Assembly: GCA_016183885.1 (NCBI GenBank) | Contig: JACPDS010000109.1 | Coordinates: 1 to 10,256 of the forward strand | Direction of reading: 5' to 3' | Length of the DNA stretch: 10,256 nt | Source of the DNA: Armatimonadota bacterium | Lineage (GTDB): Bacteria > Vulcanimicrobiota > JACPDS01 | Shown here: in pieces, positions 7,282 through 10,256 of the stretch | Numbering within the stretch: position 1 is the stretch's first letter | How the letters are laid out: each line of letters opens with the position of its first letter | The notes under the pieces: generated by a model | Database searches by the model: none | What the model was told of the DNA's origin: nothing | Seen by the model: the letters and a program-made list of their open reading frames with translations, nothing else | Made by a program: the position numbers and the translations under genes

Positions 7282-7310
7282 ATTTAAAATAATCTAGTGG
7301 TAATTGTTAA
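7282..7310 (-). promoter_or_regulatory. Possible promoter of the C11 peptidase gene
   Basis: On the minus strand TTAACA (7310-7305) is followed after 17 bases by TTAAAT (7287-7282). Transcription would begin near 7275, leaving a leader of about 45 bases that includes the GGAGG at 7239-7235. Matches of this quality are frequent in AT-rich DNA. Confidence 0.3.
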
Positions 7311-7383
7311 AATAATGTTAAAAATTATTAAAATTAATTCTTCTTTAAAAGCTAAAGCCCGCGGCATAAAATTAAACGACCTA

Positions 7384-7413
7384 TTGACAAAAAAGAAATT
7401 TTTCTTATATGCT
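7384..7413 (+). promoter_or_regulatory. Promoter of the secreted transglycosylase gene, start site next to the ATG
   Basis: A perfect TTGACA (7384-7389) is followed by TATGCT (7408-7413) after 18 bases, or by TATATG (7406-7411) after 16. Either predicts a start at 7418-7420, three to five bases before the ATG at 7423. There is no Shine-Dalgarno sequence, so the mRNA would be leaderless or nearly so. Confidence 0.55.
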
Positions 7414-7422
7414 GTTAAAATA

Positions 7423-7986
7423 ATGAAATTTTTAAGAGCGTATTTTTTATTATTAATTTTATTTTTAAACATTTCTATTCAATCCGTTCATTCTGCCGGC
7501 GAAAAAGAAATTGAACTTTATCTTAAGGCTTATCGGCAGGCAGTTTCATATTTTAATCCTAATTTAACGCTGAAAAATATCGATTTAATTGTAAGAAGTA
7601 TTGTTTATTACAGTCAGCAATATAAACTTGACCCGCGCATGGTAATGGCTGTGGTAGCTATTGAATCAACTTTTAAAGTTTATGCCACCTCTCCTGCGGG
7701 GGCTCAGGGCCTGGGACAATTAATGCCGGAAACAGCTAATGCTTTAAATCTTTCCAATCCTTATGACCCTTTGCAAAATATTCAAGCTACGGTAAGAATT
7801 CTAAAATTAAATTTTAATCGCTTTAAGCGCCTTCCTTATCAAAATCAAGTTGAAAATGCCCTGGCAAGTTATAATGCTGGTTATGGAGCAGTCTTAAAAT
7901 ATGGGGGTATTCCTCCTTATCAGGAAACCCGCTGGTATGTTTATACTGTAATTTATTTATGGAGGAAATTTTGCGGTTTAAATTAA
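7423..7986 (+). CDS. Secreted SLT-family lytic transglycosylase
   Basis: Peptidoglycan-cleaving enzyme of the Slt/MltE-like fold (GH23-type), acting in the periplasm. The 187-residue product has a signal peptide (Lys2, Arg5, hydrophobic core 6-19, cleavage after VHSA at 25). The compact catalytic domain carries AIESTF with catalytic Glu81, SPAGAQGLGQLMPETA, and ALASYNAGYGAVLKYGG, all three family motifs in order and spacing. I chose the ATG at 7423 rather than any earlier in-frame start because the signal peptide begins exactly there and the promoter lies just upstream. The earlier frame would bury the signal peptide behind about 40 residues. There is no Shine-Dalgarno sequence. The TPR gene follows 51 bases downstream on the same strand and could be co-transcribed. 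Unlike the minus-strand transglycosylase in this window, this one has normal export and motifs. Confidence 0.92.
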   Translation: MKFLRAYFLLLILFLNISIQSVHSAGEKEIELYLKAYRQAVSYFNPNLTLKNIDLIVRSIVYYSQQYKLDPRMVMAVVAIESTFKVYATSPAGAQGLGQLMPETANALNLSNPYDPLQNIQATVRILKLNFNRFKRLPYQNQVENALASYNAGYGAVLKYGGIPPYQETRWYVYTVIYLWRKFCGLN

Positions 7987-8037
7987 AAAGGATTTTCTTT
8001 TTATTTCTAGAAAGAGAATTTTTAAACGAGGTGGAAA

Positions 8038-8846
8038 GTGACGAAAAAAACCTTAATAATATTTTTCATTTTAATCGCATTTACTTCTCTGGCTAATGGG
8101 ATGAGGCTATTTCTGCTTTTAAAATAGCTCAAAAAGATAATCCTTATGATACTTTAGCTGTAAGTTATCTTTTAGATTGTTATGTAAAAAAAGGGGAATT
8201 AAATAAAATTTCTAATGAGTTTGAAGCTCAAAGCGAAGCTAAGGGAGAAGATCCTCTGGGAATAACTTACTTGGGAATGGCTTATTTTGCAAGAAGCCTT
8301 ACGGATTCCAGTATGCACGGAGAAGCTATGGAAAAATTTAAACAAGCATTGAAAATTGATTCAAAATTACCAATGGCTTATACCGGAATGGGCTTGCTTT
8401 ATTTTCAAAAAAGGATGATTCCTCGGGCTAAAAGTTATTTTTTAAAAGCTTTACAGCTTAATCCTAATGATCTTTTAGCTAACGAACTTCTAGGAAATAT
8501 TTTATTAGTGGATGAAAAACAACCCGAAGAAGCTTTAAATTATTTTCAAAAAATTATAGAAATTTCTCCTAATTATCCCGATGCTTATTATTATATTGGT
8601 TCTTCTTATTATGATTTAGAAAAATATCCCGAGGCTATAACGGCTTTAAATAAGATTATGGAACTTGATTCTTTTGGACTCACTCAAGGATATTATGCTC
8701 CAGTTTTATTGGGAGATATTTATTTAAAAGAAAAAAAATATCCCGAGGCTATTTCTGCTTATGAAAAAGCTTTAAAAATTAATCCTCAAAATTCTTATGC
8801 TAAATATAAACTGGAAAAAGCTAAAAAACCGCCTAAAGAAAAATAG
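8038..8846 (+). CDS. TPR-repeat protein, probably exported; reading frame broken near its 5' end
   Basis: The intact frame encodes TPR repeats from the Trp codon at 8097 (WDEAISAFKIAQKDNP) to 8846, in the same frame as the long uninterrupted part from 8271. Repeat hallmarks recur: FKQALKID, FLKALQLNPND, YPEAITALNKIMELD, YPEAISAYEKALKINP. TPRs are protein-binding scaffolds. That frame has a TAA at 8094-8096 and no start codon until TTG 8271. Another frame starts at GTG 8038 behind GAGGTG and encodes a good signal peptide (KK, then LIIFFILIAFTSLA). It ends at TAG 8125-8127 unless the ribosome or sequence shifts. The gene is thus a signal peptide joined to TPRs with a -1 frame offset: one missing base near the GGG at 8098-8100 would restore it. 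The alternatives are a nonsense TAA in a longer frame from ATG 7959, or programmed slippage at T TTA AAA (8118-8124). Confidence 0.7.
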
Positions 8847-8943
8847 CAGTTATTTTTCAATAAAGGCGATGAATCCGTCCCCTTAAACGCCATCTAAAAG
8901 ACTGGTAACTCCTGCTGCAAATTAATTTATTGGCATGTAAATC

Positions 8944-8987
8944 TAGTCTAGTATCGCTTGACAAAAAGTTAACAGAAATGTAGACTA
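8944..8987. repeat. 7-bp inverted repeat bracketing the ATPase promoter
   Basis: TAGTCTA (8944-8950) and TAGACTA (8981-8987) are exact reverse complements; the right arm overlaps the -10 hexamer and the left lies before the -35. The placement suits an operator, possibly for autoregulation, but arms this short can arise by chance. Confidence 0.3.
8958..8986 (+). promoter_or_regulatory. Promoter of the ATPase gene, predicted start on the A of an ATG
   Basis: A perfect TTGACA (8958-8963), 17-base spacer, then TAGACT (8981-8986), which matches four of six consensus positions including the key A and T. The start expected seven bases after the -10 is 8993, the first base of an in-frame ATG. No Shine-Dalgarno sequence is present, so a leaderless mRNA is implied. 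Confidence 0.55.
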
Positions 8988-8992
8988 TGGTT

Positions 8993-10177
8993 ATGTATTA
9001 TTCTCGAAAACTGGAAAAAGAAATAGAGAAATACTTTAATATAAAAGAAATTGTTCTAATAACCGGCATGCGGAGGGTGGGGAAGACTACTCTTTTACGC
9101 TATATATTTGAAAATATCAAAAATGACAACAAGGTGTTTTTAGATATTGAAAATCCTTTGGAACAAAGGATTTTTGAAGAACTTGACTATAATAACATCT
9201 GGGCGAACCTCAAATCTTACGGAATCTCAAATAAACAAAAAGCTTACCTATTTCTGGATGAGGTTCAAGACAGGCCTGAAATTGTAAAAGCAATTAAATA
9301 TCTTTATGATCATTATGATGTTAAGTTTTTTATTAGCGGGTCGAGCAGTTTTTATTTAAAAAATTTATTTCCAGAGAGCTTAGCCGGAAGGAAGGTTGTC
9401 CTGGAGATTTACCCTCTAGATTTTGAAGAATTTCTTGTTTTTAAAGGGTATAAGAAAAACTTTGCTCAAAATTTTATTGAAAAAGACCGGGGGAAAAATG
9501 CCGTCTCTTATGAAAAAGAAAAAAAATTTTATGATGAATACTTAGAGTTCGGCGGGTTTCCGCAGGTGGTACTGGCTGATAGGCTGGACAATAAAAAACA
9601 GTATCTAAATGATATTTTTAAATCTTATTTTGAAAAAGAGGTAGAGAAGCTGGCTGATTTTTCTAAACTTGCTTCTTTTCGTGATTTACTACTTCTTCTG
9701 CTTGAGCGGATAGGCGCCAAACTGGATATAAGCAAACTTGCTTCCGAAGTGGGAGTTTCAAGAGATACGGTTTATTCATACCTTTCATTTCTTGAGGCGA
9801 CTTATTTTATTTCGTTGGTTTCACCTTTCAGTAAAGGCTTTGATAGAGCAGTCCGGGGCGCAAAAAAAGTTTATATCTGTGATACCGGTTTGGTCAATCA
9901 TTTAAGCCGGGTAACGCCCGGCGCGGTTCTGGAAAATGCTGTTTATCAAAACATTAGAAAATACGGGAAAATACAGTATTATGAAAAGCGAGGGGGAGCA
10001 GAAATTGATTTTATTTTAAAGGATCAACTGATTGCTTTTGAGGTTAAGCAAACCGGTACAATACAAGATTACCGGAAACTTTCTGCTGCCGCTGAAAAAC
10101 TTGGTTTAATCCAGTGGTATATTTTGAGCAAAAAGTTTATTAATCAAAATGCCTTTATTACGGCAAGCGATTTATAA
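8993..10177 (+). CDS. AAA ATPase with DUF4143 / PD-(D/E)XK nuclease-like C-terminus
   Basis: A 394-residue member of the widespread AAA_14-DUF4143 family. The N-terminal ATPase has Walker A GMRRVGKTT (Lys31), Walker B YLFLDEVQ (Asp89, Glu90), a sensor-like FFISGSSS and LAGRKVVLEIYPLDFEEFL. A winged-helix-like segment follows (about 235-270: SKLASEVGVSRDTVYSYLSFLE). The C-terminus fits a PD-(D/E)XK nuclease core: Glu314 in LENAVYQ, Asp339 in AEIDFIL, and Glu350-x-Lys352 in AFEVKQT. The length is usual. Cellular role is poorly defined; the family is frequent in candidate phyla and archaea, and often patchily distributed. I chose ATG 8993 over ATG 8987 because the promoter's predicted start falls on 8993; either gives nearly the same protein. 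GC content and use of CGG, GGG and CTG codons are visibly higher than in the neighbouring genes, suggesting acquisition. A long inverted repeat begins at its stop codon. Confidence 0.9.
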   Translation: MYYSRKLEKEIEKYFNIKEIVLITGMRRVGKTTLLRYIFENIKNDNKVFLDIENPLEQRIFEELDYNNIWANLKSYGISNKQKAYLFLDEVQDRPEIVKAIKYLYDHYDVKFFISGSSSFYLKNLFPESLAGRKVVLEIYPLDFEEFLVFKGYKKNFAQNFIEKDRGKNAVSYEKEKKFYDEYLEFGGFPQVVLADRLDNKKQYLNDIFKSYFEKEVEKLADFSKLASFRDLLLLLLERIGAKLDISKLASEVGVSRDTVYSYLSFLEATYFISLVSPFSKGFDRAVRGAKKVYICDTGLVNHLSRVTPGAVLENAVYQNIRKYGKIQYYEKRGGAEIDFILKDQLIAFEVKQTGTIQDYRKLSAAAEKLGLIQWYILSKKFINQNAFITASDL

Positions 10178-10239
10178 TCCCAAGCTGCAATCAAAGATAG
10201 ATTAAACTATTTTATATCGGTATGATTGCAGCTTGGGAT
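10177..10239. repeat. Perfect 17-bp inverted repeat directly after the ATPase gene
   Basis: ATCCCAAGCTGCAATCA (10177-10193) and its exact reverse complement (10223-10239) enclose 29 bases. The left arm begins on the last base of the stop codon. No T-run follows on either strand, so it is not a standard intrinsic terminator. It could be an RNA-stabilising or terminating hairpin, a protein-binding site, or a small mobile or recombination element. No target-site duplication is visible. Confidence 0.8.
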
Positions 10240-10256
10240 AAAATCATTCAAACATT

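Larger units (their letters stand above)
8847..8992. other. Spacer upstream of the ATPase gene
   Basis: About 145 bases, richer in GC than the preceding genes. It holds a tandem TCTAG TCTAG (8942-8951) and the promoter described separately. I see no terminator with a T-run for the TPR gene and no insertion-sequence end; composition changes around here, marking a possible left junction of acquired DNA. Confidence 0.4.

Noticed and set aside
7297..7422. N-terminal extension of the secreted transglycosylase from an earlier in-frame start
   Set aside because: It would place about 40 residues before the signal peptide and run through a perfect TTGACA promoter element.
7284..7472. 62-codon minus-strand open frame over the divergent promoter region
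   Set aside because: Overlaps the promoter and signal peptide of the transglycosylase gene; low-complexity product rich in Ile, Asn and Phe.
4162..7986. A defence or cell-death island combining the CPBP protease, C11 peptidase and two transglycosylases
   Set aside because: The genes are on opposite strands with separate promoters, and housekeeping galT lies among them; nothing shows they form one system.
8847..8992. Integron attC site or insertion-sequence end in the spacer before the ATPase
   Set aside because: GTTAAC at 8968-8973 is the only core-like sequence; no paired core, no terminal repeats matching the 17-bp arms and no target duplication.

Overview
The window is AT-rich chromosomal DNA from a bacterium I cannot name. 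It carries ten protein genes and no RNA gene, CRISPR array or recognisable insertion sequence. A protein with a signal peptide and a C-terminal Phe, resembling an outer-membrane beta-barrel, suggests a diderm (two-membrane) host. The mixture of TTG, GTG and ATG starts, the short spacers and the low GC would fit an uncultured candidate lineage (Omnitrophota-, Elusimicrobiota- or Margulisbacteria-like), but this is a guess from style, not from a marker gene.

Layout. 3-590 (+) is the 3' part of a UgtP/MGDG-synthase-type glycosyltransferase cut by the window edge. It converges on a minus-strand block, listed here in transcription order: a lysozyme-like transglycosylase without a signal peptide (4878-4162), a CPBP membrane protease with a helical N-terminal extension (4104-2773), 6-phosphofructokinase (2526-1435) and the beta-barrel-like exported protein (1367-633). 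A 246-base spacer between the protease and pfk holds a terminator-like hairpin and a repeat hairpin. galT (4985-5980, +) is divergent from the transglycosylase and convergent with a clostripain-family (C11) peptidase (7229-6009, -). From 7423 rightward everything is on the plus strand: a secreted SLT-family transglycosylase, a TPR protein whose 5' end is out of frame, and a DUF4143-type AAA ATPase of visibly higher GC, followed by a perfect 17-bp inverted repeat.

How the genes relate. Two functions are central sugar metabolism (pfkA, galT), one is glycolipid synthesis, and most of the rest concern the envelope (two transglycosylases, an exported barrel, a membrane protease, an exported TPR protein). 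They do not form one obvious pathway; this looks like an ordinary core-genome stretch with one acquired gene at the right end.

The points most worth a second look are: (i) the broken reading frame of the TPR gene, with three competing explanations including a canonical T TTA AAA slippery heptamer directly before the stop; (ii) promoters placed so that transcription would start at or within a few bases of the ATG in genes without a Shine-Dalgarno sequence, implying leaderless mRNAs; (iii) the terminal inverted repeat beside the acquired ATPase; (iv) the mixed ATP/PPi signature of the phosphofructokinase. I did not find a convincing undescribed multi-gene system.
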